64,000 bases of DNA from Pseudoruegeria sp039972875 (GTDB lineage Bacteria; Pseudomonadota; Alphaproteobacteria; Rhodobacterales; Rhodobacteraceae): assembly GCA_039972875.1 (NCBI GenBank), contig JBDWMA010000034.1, positions 15,532 to 79,531 of the forward strand, given 5' to 3'. Below the pieces are notes generated by a model. That model was not told the origin of the DNA, ran no database searches, and saw nothing but the letters and a program-made list of their open reading frames with translations. Positions 51,785-59,491 of this stretch are shown in pieces. A program made the position numbers and the translations under genes. The first letter of the stretch is position 1. Each line of letters opens with the position of its first letter.

Positions 51785-53146
51785 TTAGAGTTTAGTTGGG
51801 GAGATGAGCCGCACAGCAGCAGAGCGTGGTGCCGTTAGATGGCGGGTGAATGTGTTAAACTCTGCATATGACAAAGCGTGCGTTGCAGCCCGCAATTCGG
51901 CGGACGTCGCGAAGTGAGCATTCTGGACATAAGCATCAAACAGCGCGTGTGCGTTGGTGTCGGCGGGATTAAGATCGCTGTCGTATCGGGCAAGCAATCG
52001 ATCTTTGATTTCGTCAAACAAACGGGCGCCGGGTGCAGTCAGCAGGGTGGTTAGATGCTGGCTGGTTTCAGCGTAAAGAGTATCCAAAGTAATGCCCTGA
52101 TCCGGGGTCGCCGTTAGCCAGAACGCGAGCCCGTTGCGGCTCAGTGTATGCAACCCAGCGTCAATGGTGCGCGCGGTGAAGGCATCGTAACGCAAGGGTC
52201 GCACAAGGCTGCCCGCCTGCGTGCTGAACATCATACCAAGTAAAATATCTCGCGCGGAGATCATTTGAGGCCAAGTCAAGTTTGGCACCCCTAGGTGTGT
52301 CTGGCGCAAAATTAGTTGTGGTGTGCTGATGCCGTCGACAGTACTGCGCGCGAGGTTGAGTTCCGTGCGTTCGGCCCACTGAGGCACCGAAACAGGCAAC
52401 GGGGCTGCACGGGGGATGGGCCAGTCATCAATGGCATCGATGGCACGGGTTACATCAGCTGGCGTCACAGGACCTTTGATAATCAATGTGGCCTGCGCTA
52501 GCTGGTGGGTCTGGTCATGCAAGGCCTGCGCCTGCGCCAGATCGAAGGTCGTGATCGTTGCGGGGGTCCCGAGGGTTCTGCGCGCATAGGCGCTGTCCCC
52601 AAATATTGCCTGATCCGTGTCTTCCCAAACGCTCCACATCGGTTTTTCGAGGGCGCGGTAATCGTATTCGTGCCTTACAATATCACGCTCTTGGCGGGCG
52701 TAGTCTGGGCTGGATTGGAGGGGCGACGCGCTTGCAATAAGGCGGCGGAGGGTTTGGGGCAGGTCGTCTCTCGCGCGCGAAAGCATGTAACCCGTAGCGT
52801 TGGGTGATGTCAGGGCATTGCTGTGTCGCCCACCGTCGGACCCCGCTGTTCGAACATTATTCCAGACCAGATGTTCCAGATAATGTGCCAAACCTTCGGC
52901 CATAGGGTTATGGCGCTCGCCGTAGGGGTAAAACAGGGCGGCATCCACATTGGTCTGGTCGTCACGTGCAATCACATAGACGGCTTTAAATCCTCCGGTT
53001 TCACGTAATGCCACGGGCGCGTCCGAGTTTGACCCCAGCCAGAGGTGTGTCAGGCCTGCGGTAGCGCCAGCCGCCATCAGCCCACCAGCAATTATGCGGC
53101 GGCGTGTCACGTTTGGCGTTGATCTATCAGCCGCGCCGTCGGTCAT
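51785..53146 (-). CDS. M16-family zinc peptidase, catalytic subunit
   Basis: 453 aa. An N-terminal twin-arginine-like signal (TRRRIIAGGLMAAGATAGLTHLW) suggests export. The inverted zinc motif HYLEHLVWNNV near residue 85, with a downstream Glu in VRHEYDYRALE, is complete, so this subunit should be active. It precedes the non-catalytic M16 gene by 12 bases. Role unknown: processing of a small peptide is typical for such pairs. It is divergent from the DUF2975 gene, with 51 bases between. Confidence 0.9.
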   Translation of the reverse strand: MTDGAADRSTPNVTRRRIIAGGLMAAGATAGLTHLWLGSNSDAPVALRETGGFKAVYVIARDDQTNVDAALFYPYGERHNPMAEGLAHYLEHLVWNNVRTAGSDGGRHSNALTSPNATGYMLSRARDDLPQTLRRLIASASPLQSSPDYARQERDIVRHEYDYRALEKPMWSVWEDTDQAIFGDSAYARRTLGTPATITTFDLAQAQALHDQTHQLAQATLIIKGPVTPADVTRAIDAIDDWPIPRAAPLPVSVPQWAERTELNLARSTVDGISTPQLILRQTHLGVPNLTWPQMISARDILLGMMFSTQAGSLVRPLRYDAFTARTIDAGLHTLSRNGLAFWLTATPDQGITLDTLYAETSQHLTTLLTAPGARLFDEIKDRLLARYDSDLNPADTNAHALFDAYVQNAHFATSAELRAATHALSYAEFNTFTRHLTAPRSAAVRLISPTKL

Positions 53147-53197
53147 TGTGGTTTTCCATGGGAATCGTTATTATAGGTAATTAAATTATCGTGAAAC

Positions 53198-53737
53198 GTG
53201 AATTTATCAATGCAGAAAATCAAACAAACCGCAACACTTCTGATACCGGCACTGCTGATTTTTGCCGCTTTTTACCTCTACTTTGTAGGTGGGGGGGCTT
53301 TCGCCTTTGCGTTTCTGGACAATGAGGCGTGGTATCGCACCGGTTGGGTTGCAGACGATGTGGTGCTTACTTTTCCGCAAAAGTTTTTGTACTTCGCAGT
53401 TTGGATCAGCCCTATAATCTTCGGGCTTTGGGCGATCTATGCGGCGATCAAGATGCTGCTGTTGATGCGCACTGGTGTACTGTTTGATGCGCGGATAGGC
53501 CGGTTGCTGCGTCATGTTGGGCTTGGCACCAGCTTGTCGGGCCTAGCTGATTTTTGCGCAAACTTGGTGGATGTGTCGATCCTGACGCTCGCGAACCCGA
53601 ACGGTGCAGAAGGTCTGCACTGGTATTTCGATTCCGAACCCGCAGGCCTGATCATGTGCGGTGGCGGGTTTTACCTGATTGGCTGGGTGCTGGCTGAGGC
53701 GCGTAGGCTAGCGAACGAAAATGAGAGGTTCGTCTGA
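53198..53737 (+). CDS. DUF2975 membrane protein
   Basis: 179 aa with four hydrophobic segments (KIKQTATLLIPALLIFAAFYLYFV; FLYFAVWISPIIFGLWAIYAAIKMLLLM; and two later). DUF2975 proteins are small membrane proteins usually paired with a Cro/CI-type regulator, and this one is. The start could be GTG 53198 or ATG 53210; neither has a strong ribosome-binding site. The stop overlaps the XRE start by 1 base (TGATG). Confidence 0.82.
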   Translation: MNLSMQKIKQTATLLIPALLIFAAFYLYFVGGGAFAFAFLDNEAWYRTGWVADDVVLTFPQKFLYFAVWISPIIFGLWAIYAAIKMLLLMRTGVLFDARIGRLLRHVGLGTSLSGLADFCANLVDVSILTLANPNGAEGLHWYFDSEPAGLIMCGGGFYLIGWVLAEARRLANENERFV

Positions 53738-53958
53738 TGGAGGTCGTGGTTCGGCTGGATGTGATGCTCGCCAAGCGCAAAATGAAGTCTAAAGATCTTG
53801 CAGCCGTTGTTGGTATTTCAGTGCAAAACATGAGCCTTTTGAAAACAGGCAAAGTGCTCGGTATCCGCTTTGCGACACTCGCCAAGATTTGCGAGGCGTT
53901 GGACTGCCAGCCGGGCGATATCCTTGAGGTAACGAGCAAAAACAGACAAACAGGTTAG
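53737..53958 (+). CDS. XRE-family (YozG-type) transcriptional regulator
   Basis: 73 aa helix-turn-helix: MLAKRKMKSKDLAAVVGISVQNMSLLKTGKVLGIRFATLAKICEALDCQPGDILE. The HTH is the SKDLAAVVGISVQNMSLLKTG segment. It is translationally coupled to the DUF2975 gene and probably regulates that operon; the 51-base divergent region (with TAATTAAATTA) is a candidate operator. Confidence 0.9.
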   Translation: MEVVVRLDVMLAKRKMKSKDLAAVVGISVQNMSLLKTGKVLGIRFATLAKICEALDCQPGDILEVTSKNRQTG

Positions 53959-54018
53959 ATATTTTGTCTATAGATCTTCTCTATTATGGGCCATTCAACC
54001 CTTGAACCAAAGTTGCCA

Positions 54019-54060
54019 ACCGCCGCGTTTTGCACGAATGGCGGCTTTCGGAAAAAAGGT
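54019..54060. repeat. Dispersed repeat A, copy 4
   Basis: CCGCGTTTTGCACGAATGGC then GGCTTTCGGAAAAAAGGT, the best match to the copy at 50,239. Confidence 0.7.
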
Positions 54061-54087
54061 AAACCTATGCGTCGCCCCACATAAATT

Positions 54088-54157
54088 TGTGAAACGACAC
54101 ATAGTTCTGCCTTTTGCGACAGGATCTTTCCTTTTTGACACATAGATTTCCCTTTGG
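54088..54157. repeat. GACACATAG-type tandem repeat, right copy
   Basis: Units GACACATAGTTCTGCCTTTTGC (54096), GACAGGATCTTTCCTTTTT (54118) and GACACATAGATTTCCCTTTGG (54137). The first 21 bases of the block equal 34,929-34,949. Confidence 0.75.
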
Positions 54158-54253
54158 CAGATTGTGGTGAGGCTAGTCATGATTACCCTTTCAAAATTGG
54201 TTTTGAGCGAAGCCCCTCAGGGCGTTCGTCTTTAAAACCTGCTCCCGGCGAGG

Positions 54254-54406
54254 GTTGGCGCGTGGTTAATACGCGCATCTGAACGCATGCATCGGAATAG
54301 GACCGCTGTTGTGCTGGCCAACAAACTGGCGCGGATGGCCTGGAGCATACTGAGGCACAAAACGGCGTTTGACGCGCCAAGAAACGAGGTTGCTGTCGGC
54401 GTTTGA
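54254..54406 (+). pseudogene. C-terminal remnant of an IS110-family transposase
   Basis: In frame: VGAWLIRASERMHRNRTAVV, then LANKLARMAWSILRHKTAFDAP and a stop at 54404-54406. This is the terminal 50 residues of the IS110 (IS116/IS902) family. Upstream sequence is unrelated, so only the 3' end survives. It begins with GTTGGCGCGTGGTTAAT, nearly the same bases with which the IS110 gene at the window end is cut off. Confidence 0.88.
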
Positions 54407-54696
54407 TCGACCCACAGCAATCCAAAGGAGTTCGCGATAGATAGCAAAGCATGGAACGGAAATATTACGCCCCCAAAGTCTGACGGCCCTTAAGGTCATA
54501 ATCGACCTGTCCGCTAATGAGATCACGGCGCGTGCGCAACCCTAACAAGGCCACGATCCGCGTATCGATAAACAGGCCGAATACATATGAGCGACTCCCG
54601 AGAACATGCGAGAAATCATGTGCGAACAGCAGCCGGTAAATACAAAAGGTAGGACGTCCAGAAAACGAGACCTTCACACGATTTGCGGCGAAGGTC
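54407..54696. other. Gene-free stretch after the IS110 remnant
   Basis: No gene supported. The open frames on the minus strand lack recognisable motifs. Confidence 0.5.
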
Positions 54697-55308
54697 TCAA
54701 CGGAGCCCAGACCTACCGACTATGCAATCCGCATTTTGCTCGCAGATAACATCCGGCAAGTCGAATAGTCTGATCATTGTATTATTTAGATTGTACGCAG
54801 ATGGCTCAAGCATTGAGATCACATTCGTGACCCAGTTTTCTGCCTCATGATAGAAATAAGAGCTCGCCCATTGTGTGTCACCAAGTGCGGCATTTATAGT
54901 TGGATTGGGATGTTCGAAGTCTTGCTTAAGTCTTTGAACTGCGATCATTACCTCTTGCTGTGTGTCGATGTCATAGGGAGCAACATCGCTCGCGCAGTCT
55001 AGAGTAGACCTTGTTGTTTCCACATCAGAGATAACCACCAACACATTGAAAGTGCTCGCTTTGACAAGGGTTTCAGGACCATTCAAAATTTCCGGTATTG
55101 CATAGCCTCGATCTAAATTTTCAAGAAGCTGGGTAACACGTGATGCGTTGATCTCTTCAAAATCGGAACACAGGACAATGCTCTCTGCTTCCAGAAATGC
55201 CGAATTACTTCGAATAGGCATCGGGATTTCTGCTAAGGCAACACTGGGGACAAGGCTAATCCAACATGAAGTAATACAACGAAATATCATGCGAATAACA
55301 TCGGGCAA
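54697..55308 (-). CDS. Uncharacterised exported protein
   Basis: 203 aa, not recognised. An N-terminal hydrophobic segment (FRCITSCWISLVPSVALA) looks like a signal peptide, with a possible later start at 55290. The mature part is acidic (ESIVLCSDFEEINASRVTQLLENLDRG; DIDTQQEVMIAVQRLKQDFEHPNP) with paired cysteines near the end (ICEQNADC). Base composition is more A/T-rich than neighbouring genes, suggesting transfer. It is probably periplasmic. No neighbour indicates a function. Confidence 0.6.
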   Translation of the reverse strand: MPDVIRMIFRCITSCWISLVPSVALAEIPMPIRSNSAFLEAESIVLCSDFEEINASRVTQLLENLDRGYAIPEILNGPETLVKASTFNVLVVISDVETTRSTLDCASDVAPYDIDTQQEVMIAVQRLKQDFEHPNPTINAALGDTQWASSYFYHEAENWVTNVISMLEPSAYNLNNTMIRLFDLPDVICEQNADCIVGRSGLR

Positions 55309-55409
55309 AGTCTTCCTTGTTTCAAGTCACCCCGTTCAATCCTAAAACGTTAAGCGAAGGCAGGTATCCAAACAGCAACTGTCAAAGATCAACGGCACCT
55401 AAGTCCTGT

Positions 55410-55528
55410 GATGTGAGAATTCGCCAATCCTTTGATTTCGCGGTTGAGGCGAAAGTCCGCTCTGACGGGCCGCATCGCAGCATTGGTTTGGGTGGGCCTG
55501 TGGCCAGTTTGGGCCGTCCCTTCCGGGG
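55410..55528. repeat. Dispersed repeat B, copy 1
   Basis: About 118 bases, from GATGTGAGAATTCGCCAATC to GGGCCGTCCCTTCCGGGG, including GCTCTGACGGGCCGCATCGC. Nearly identical to 60,456-60,573 and partly to 62,910-63,006. Confidence 0.85.
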
Positions 55529-55531
55529 CCG

Positions 55532-56398
55532 CTAGCCTCGCGCCATCTCTTTCACTAATTCATCCGCATCTGGTCGCCCCGATTGATGCCGATATCTGAG
55601 CGCTACGATGTCCCTTTGAATTTGCATGTCTTCAATTGGCATTGTCGTTAGCGCAACATCGTTTGGGATAGCGGTCTCAGGTAGGATGACAGCACCGGAA
55701 CCTTGGCGCGCCAAATCAATGAGCCAATCTACGCGGTTAGATCGGTAGGAGGCATAGAGTGAATATCCGAGATCAGAACAGGTCGCATGCAAGGTGTCTC
55801 GCATCTCGCAGTTTGGTCGATCTAGCATGGTTGTTTTCGCAAGGGCACTGAGTGTAACAGCATCCAACCTGGCTAGGTCGTGGTCCTTCTTAACCACCAC
55901 ACGGTACTGTTCGTCATAGAGATGATCTATTCGATACAGGTCTGGGTTCGCATCTGTTGAGGCGACAACAACATCCAATTTCCCGTCTCGAAGCTTCATA
56001 AGCAGGTCTTCCGTTCGCCCCACAATCAGTTCTATTTCCGCTTGTGGAAGGCGTTCCCTAAACCTTTCCACCGCAGCTGCGATTTTGTTGTTTCCGACGG
56101 TTTCCCCAATACCGATGCCTATTGGTACGCGTTCCAGTCGCGTGTGTCGTACTGCCTCTGCCTTGACCTCGCGCGTCTCTGCATGAACTCTCTCAATCCT
56201 TGGTTTCAAAAGCTGCCCGAGCGGGGTGAGGCGACATCCGGCCCGATCTCGAATGAACAAGGGGCCGCCAAGTTCGTCCTCAAGCTTCTTGATCGCTGTC
56301 GTGAGCGAGGGTTGTGAGACATTGGATGCGCTTGCAGCGTGCGTGAAGTTGCGGTGCTCGCATACCGCTAGGAAATAGCGAACTTGATTCATTTCCAT
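55532..56398 (-). CDS. LysR-family transcriptional regulator
   Basis: 288 aa. The N-terminal winged HTH is MNQVRYFLAVCEHRNFTHAASASNVSQPSLTTAIKKLEDELGGPLFIRDRAGCRLTPLG. A co-inducer-binding domain follows (about 90-285). It is divergent from the tandem-ABM-domain gene with 149 bases between, the classical LysR arrangement, so that gene is the likely target. Inducer unknown. Confidence 0.93.
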   Translation of the reverse strand: MEMNQVRYFLAVCEHRNFTHAASASNVSQPSLTTAIKKLEDELGGPLFIRDRAGCRLTPLGQLLKPRIERVHAETREVKAEAVRHTRLERVPIGIGIGETVGNNKIAAAVERFRERLPQAEIELIVGRTEDLLMKLRDGKLDVVVASTDANPDLYRIDHLYDEQYRVVVKKDHDLARLDAVTLSALAKTTMLDRPNCEMRDTLHATCSDLGYSLYASYRSNRVDWLIDLARQGSGAVILPETAIPNDVALTTMPIEDMQIQRDIVALRYRHQSGRPDADELVKEMARG

Positions 56399-56547
56399 AA
56401 TGGTCGGCCTCCCGTCTCATCGCCCTGAGTGAACCATAGCCATTGCCTATCGTAAAATAGAATCTCGGAATTGGAGCTGAGGACATCCGCCGTGAGACAA
56501 TAGTGCATCAAAACGAACTCAGATGAACTCAAACCAAGAGGCGACCA

Positions 56548-57273
56548 ATGAAAACCCAAATCCTTAACGCACTCGGCGCGATCGCTTTGATCGCATCAAC
56601 ATCCACTTCTCACGCACAGGAAAATGTCATGGAAAACTTCACTGCAAGCTATATCACTATGCCAGCTGCCGAAGGCCAAATTGAAGCCTTCGCTGAGTTC
56701 CTCATCGGTGCTGCACCTATCGTTAAGGAAACTGAACCGGGAACCGAGCTTTGGTTTGCGCTTCAAGACAGCGACACGCTGGCCATCTTTGACATTTTCG
56801 TCGACGAAGAGGCACGCAATGCACACTTCTCAGGCGCTGTCGCAGGCGCGTTGAACGAAAACGCCGAAGCGCTTGTCGCTGGCGGTTGGGACGAAGGAGT
56901 CGTCGCCAACATCAACAAATCGAGCGTGCTGTCGGCAAAAGCCCCGGTTGATCTCTACACGGCGACAACCGCCACCTACATCGCCGTCGAGGCGGCACCC
57001 GGCAAAGCGGACGACTTAGCGGCCTTATTGACCGCAGCTGGTCCCATCGTCGCCGAAACAGAACCGAAGACTTTGTTCTGGGTGGCCTTGCAGGTCGACG
57101 AAAACAACTTCGCAATCTTTGACATCTTCGCTGACAACTCAGGCCGCGAAGCCCACTTCGCCGGGCAGGTTGCAAGTCTTCTGAATACGCAAGCTTCTGA
57201 CTTGGTCAAAGGAGGTTGGGATGACGGTATCGTTGCCAATGTGCGCAACTACGACATCCTCGCGATCAAGTGA
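56548..57273 (+). CDS. Exported protein with two antibiotic-biosynthesis-monooxygenase (ABM) domains
   Basis: 241 aa. A signal peptide (LNALGAIALIASTSTSHA) is followed by two clear repeats: ASYITMPAAEGQIEAFAEFLIGAAPIVKETEPGTELWFALQ...GGWDEGVVANI and TYIAVEAAPGKADDLAALLTAAGPIVAETEPKTLFWVALQ...GGWDDGIVANV. ABM-fold proteins are small dimeric barrels; an exported tandem copy would be a built-in dimer. Function unknown; probable control by the divergent LysR protein. A terminator follows. Confidence 0.82.
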   Translation: MKTQILNALGAIALIASTSTSHAQENVMENFTASYITMPAAEGQIEAFAEFLIGAAPIVKETEPGTELWFALQDSDTLAIFDIFVDEEARNAHFSGAVAGALNENAEALVAGGWDEGVVANINKSSVLSAKAPVDLYTATTATYIAVEAAPGKADDLAALLTAAGPIVAETEPKTLFWVALQVDENNFAIFDIFADNSGREAHFAGQVASLLNTQASDLVKGGWDDGIVANVRNYDILAIK

Positions 57274-57294
57274 GCCCAGTAACATAAGCAGTGG

Positions 57295-57320
57295 GAGCCC
57301 CATCCGCGGGGCTCTTTTCC
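57295..57320 (+). terminator. Terminator after the tandem-ABM gene
   Basis: GAGCCCC (57295-57301), 6-base loop, GGGGCTC (57308-57314), TTTTCC. Confidence 0.85.
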
Positions 57321-57431
57321 GTTTCTACTTCGACGAGGAATCAAGTCTGCTTTCGGGAAACCGCACTGCGGCGCAGACCAAGCCAGTCAAAGTCGCCTTT
57401 GGGTAGTTCCCAGCTCCGAGGAGCTGTTTTT

Positions 57432-57523
57432 AACGCCAACATGTTGGATATGCTGCGAGTGATCTAACGGCAGAAACGAGCCCCATAGTACCGAATGCTG
57501 CACCCTGTTTGAATGTCTGGTTG
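57432..57523. repeat. Dispersed repeat C/A, copy 1
   Basis: GCCAACATGTTGGATATGCTG to GAATGTCTGGTTGT, about 90 bases matching 60,580-60,670; the 3' part is a repeat-A copy. Confidence 0.75.
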
Positions 57524-57576
57524 TACCAAAAAGCTTCTTGTGACAGCCTTTCGATGAACCAATTTGGGTCGCCTTG

Positions 57577-58227
57577 ATGCGCAACTTCCTACTTTCCGTT
57601 TTTATGATACTTTTCATTGCCTCGACGGCTGTTGCCGACATCCGCGCTGGCGTGCGTGAGCTGTTCACCCGTGACAAGGACTCACTCGATTTCGCCCGCG
57701 TGAAAATAGAAGTGGATCGCATGATTGATCCCTGCATCGATGTTGATGCGCAGCTTGCACAGATCGACCAGATAGTTGCAACGATCCGCACCATGCTGCC
57801 GCCAAATGCGACGAACTGGGATAAGGTCGAAACCATCCGCCGTTATATCTATCAAGTAGGGGCATGGAATGATGGCCGCGCCTTCAGCTATGACCATGAC
57901 GATCCTTACGGCCTCGATGTGCGCAACAAGCTCCTGTCGGATTACATTCTGGATCGGCGCGGGAACTGCATCACCATGTCGCTCCTGTTCATCATCCTCG
58001 GCCAAAGGTTGGGGCTGGATGTGATGCCCGCCATGGCGCCGCTGCATGTCTTTGTGAAATTCACCGATGACGATGGCGTGACACACAATCTGGAAGCCAC
58101 AAGCGGGGCAGAGCGAGTGATGTCACAACGTTATAATCCGTCCACTGGGTATCGCTATACTGCGGGTCCTTCCTTGGTTATAAATGGCCGTCATGAAATT
58201 GTTGGGTTCGGACCAAATGGATTCTAA
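57577..58227 (+). CDS. Transglutaminase-like cysteine peptidase (BTLCP family)
   Basis: 216 aa from ATG 57577. A signal peptide (RNFLLSVFMILFIASTAVA) is followed by the papain-like core. The catalytic Cys is in RRGNCITMSLLFIILGQRLGLD, His in APLHVFVKFTDDDG, and the third residue in HNLEATSG. Family members cleave periplasmic or surface proteins; LapG, which releases a biofilm adhesin, is one subgroup, but lapD/lapA genes are not seen here. Its stop overlaps the next gene start. Confidence 0.85.
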   Translation: MRNFLLSVFMILFIASTAVADIRAGVRELFTRDKDSLDFARVKIEVDRMIDPCIDVDAQLAQIDQIVATIRTMLPPNATNWDKVETIRRYIYQVGAWNDGRAFSYDHDDPYGLDVRNKLLSDYILDRRGNCITMSLLFIILGQRLGLDVMPAMAPLHVFVKFTDDDGVTHNLEATSGAERVMSQRYNPSTGYRYTAGPSLVINGRHEIVGFGPNGF

Positions 58228-58576
58228 GTTCTCAAATAATCGAAATGGGCTTTTTGCAGGCGTGTTTGCAATTGGTCTGATTTCTGCATGTTCGCCTGAA
58301 GCTGCTTGTGTGATGATTGACGACCCCACAATAGTTCAAAAACTAAATGAGGCTGTGCGCCCTAAAGTCGAATACTATGTAAAAGAAGACAATTACACGC
58401 ACGCTTTGGAACAAGAACTGTCTGAAACGGTCGCTAATTATTCAGACTGCGGATCATACTATACGGTGACTTTCACTCCGACTTCAAGCGACCCAGACTT
58501 GGTTTCGATTGGGATTACAACCTCATACATCATATCGAAACGTAGCATGAAAGTTACATCTGTCAGTGAAGAATGA
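58217..58576 (+). CDS. Small lipoprotein of unknown function
   Basis: 119 aa from ATG 58217, overlapping the preceding gene's stop by 11 bases. A lipobox (FAIGLISAC) follows a basic N-terminus. The mature part has YYVKEDNYTHALEQELSETVANYSDCGSYYTVTFTPTSSDPD. Not recognised. The overlap suggests co-translation with the peptidase-like gene. Confidence 0.6.
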   Translation: MDSKFSNNRNGLFAGVFAIGLISACSPEAACVMIDDPTIVQKLNEAVRPKVEYYVKEDNYTHALEQELSETVANYSDCGSYYTVTFTPTSSDPDLVSIGITTSYIISKRSMKVTSVSEE

Positions 58577-58917
58577 AGCTTTCTGCTGAAACGTAGGAAC
58601 TGCGTGCTCCTGTCTTAAAAGTGAACGGTTTTGCAACGCTTTCTGTGGGTGAATGATTGCAAGGGCTTGGCTGTCGCAAAACCCTGTTGCAAAATACCTG
58701 CATAAAATTCGGTTATGCGGGTGTCTCAACTTCGGATCAGAATGCCAGCCTGCGACGTGACGCCCAGAAGACGGCAGTTTCCTGAAGCTGACTTTGGCGC
58801 AAACGCAACGAAAGCAACGTTAGTCCGCGCAGCGGTCCTTGGTGCACAGAACGGCTAAGGTCCAATTCGAGCCCAGATTAACCGATGCTGCAAATTGCGC
58901 GAATGGCTGCTTCTGAT
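58577..58917. other. Intergenic stretch with a repeat-A copy
   Basis: No gene seen. GAGCCCAGATTAACCGATGC then TGCAAATTGCGCGAATGGCTGC (58,868-58,912) is a repeat-A copy. Confidence 0.5.
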
Positions 58918-59364
58918 TTATACACTCGTTAGCAACATACTCGTTTCGCTGTCCTGAATATTATCTATCTGCCGTACCTCTCGGAGTATTCGATCAAACT
59001 CCGCAAGTGTCTCGACACGGACCTCAGCGACTAAGTCCCATTTTCCACTGGTGGTATGAACTTGGCGCAGTTCCGGCAGCCGACGCAGGTTTGTAATGAC
59101 CTGTGTGGTACTTTTGCCTGATATCTTTATCATCATAATCGCGTTGATCTGACCATCTTCGTAGTCTTCGCGCACACGCGCTGTAAACCCAAGCAGAGCG
59201 CCCGACTCCAACATGCGATCAAGGCGGTTTTGCACGGTGCTGCGTGACACATCCAAAATATCCGCCAGCTTGGCGACCGGCGCTCGCCCATCCCGTACGA
59301 GAAGCGCAACCAGTCGGCGATCAAAGTCATCAAACTGATGTTTCTTGGGGGCATTATTATGCAT
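58918..59364 (-). CDS. Lrp/AsnC-family transcriptional regulator
   Basis: 148 aa from ATG 59364; an upstream in-frame extension reads into the shared promoter. The HTH is FDRRLVALLVRDGRAPVAKLADILDVSRSTVQNRLDRMLESG, and the RAM domain (about 70-148) includes INAIMMIKISGKSTTQVITNLRRLPELRQVHTTSGKWDLVAEV. Divergent from the CtlX-like gene with 127 bases between, so it probably controls that gene in response to an amino acid. Confidence 0.92.
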   Translation of the reverse strand: MHNNAPKKHQFDDFDRRLVALLVRDGRAPVAKLADILDVSRSTVQNRLDRMLESGALLGFTARVREDYEDGQINAIMMIKISGKSTTQVITNLRRLPELRQVHTTSGKWDLVAEVRVETLAEFDRILREVRQIDNIQDSETSMLLTSV

Positions 59365-59392
59365 GACACTACAAATATTAGGATTCTCCCAC

Positions 59393-59451
59393 ACATTATG
59401 TATGAATTAACAACATTATGATAGCATTTTGGGCGTTGTCCTTACATTATG
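59393..59451. promoter_or_regulatory. Three ACATTATG sites between lrp and ctlX
   Basis: Direct copies of ACATTATG at 59393-59400, 59413-59420 and 59444-59451, spaced 20 and 31 bases: about two and three helical turns. Candidate operator for the adjacent Lrp/AsnC regulator. Confidence 0.65.
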
Positions 59452-59491
59452 AAGCGCAGACACTAAACTACGACCTGACAGGAGTAGTTCC

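Larger units (their letters stand above)
53959..54253. other. Gene-free stretch with repeats
   Basis: Holds a repeat-A copy (54,019-54,060) and three GACACATAG-type units (54,096-54,157). No gene is visible. Confidence 0.55.
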
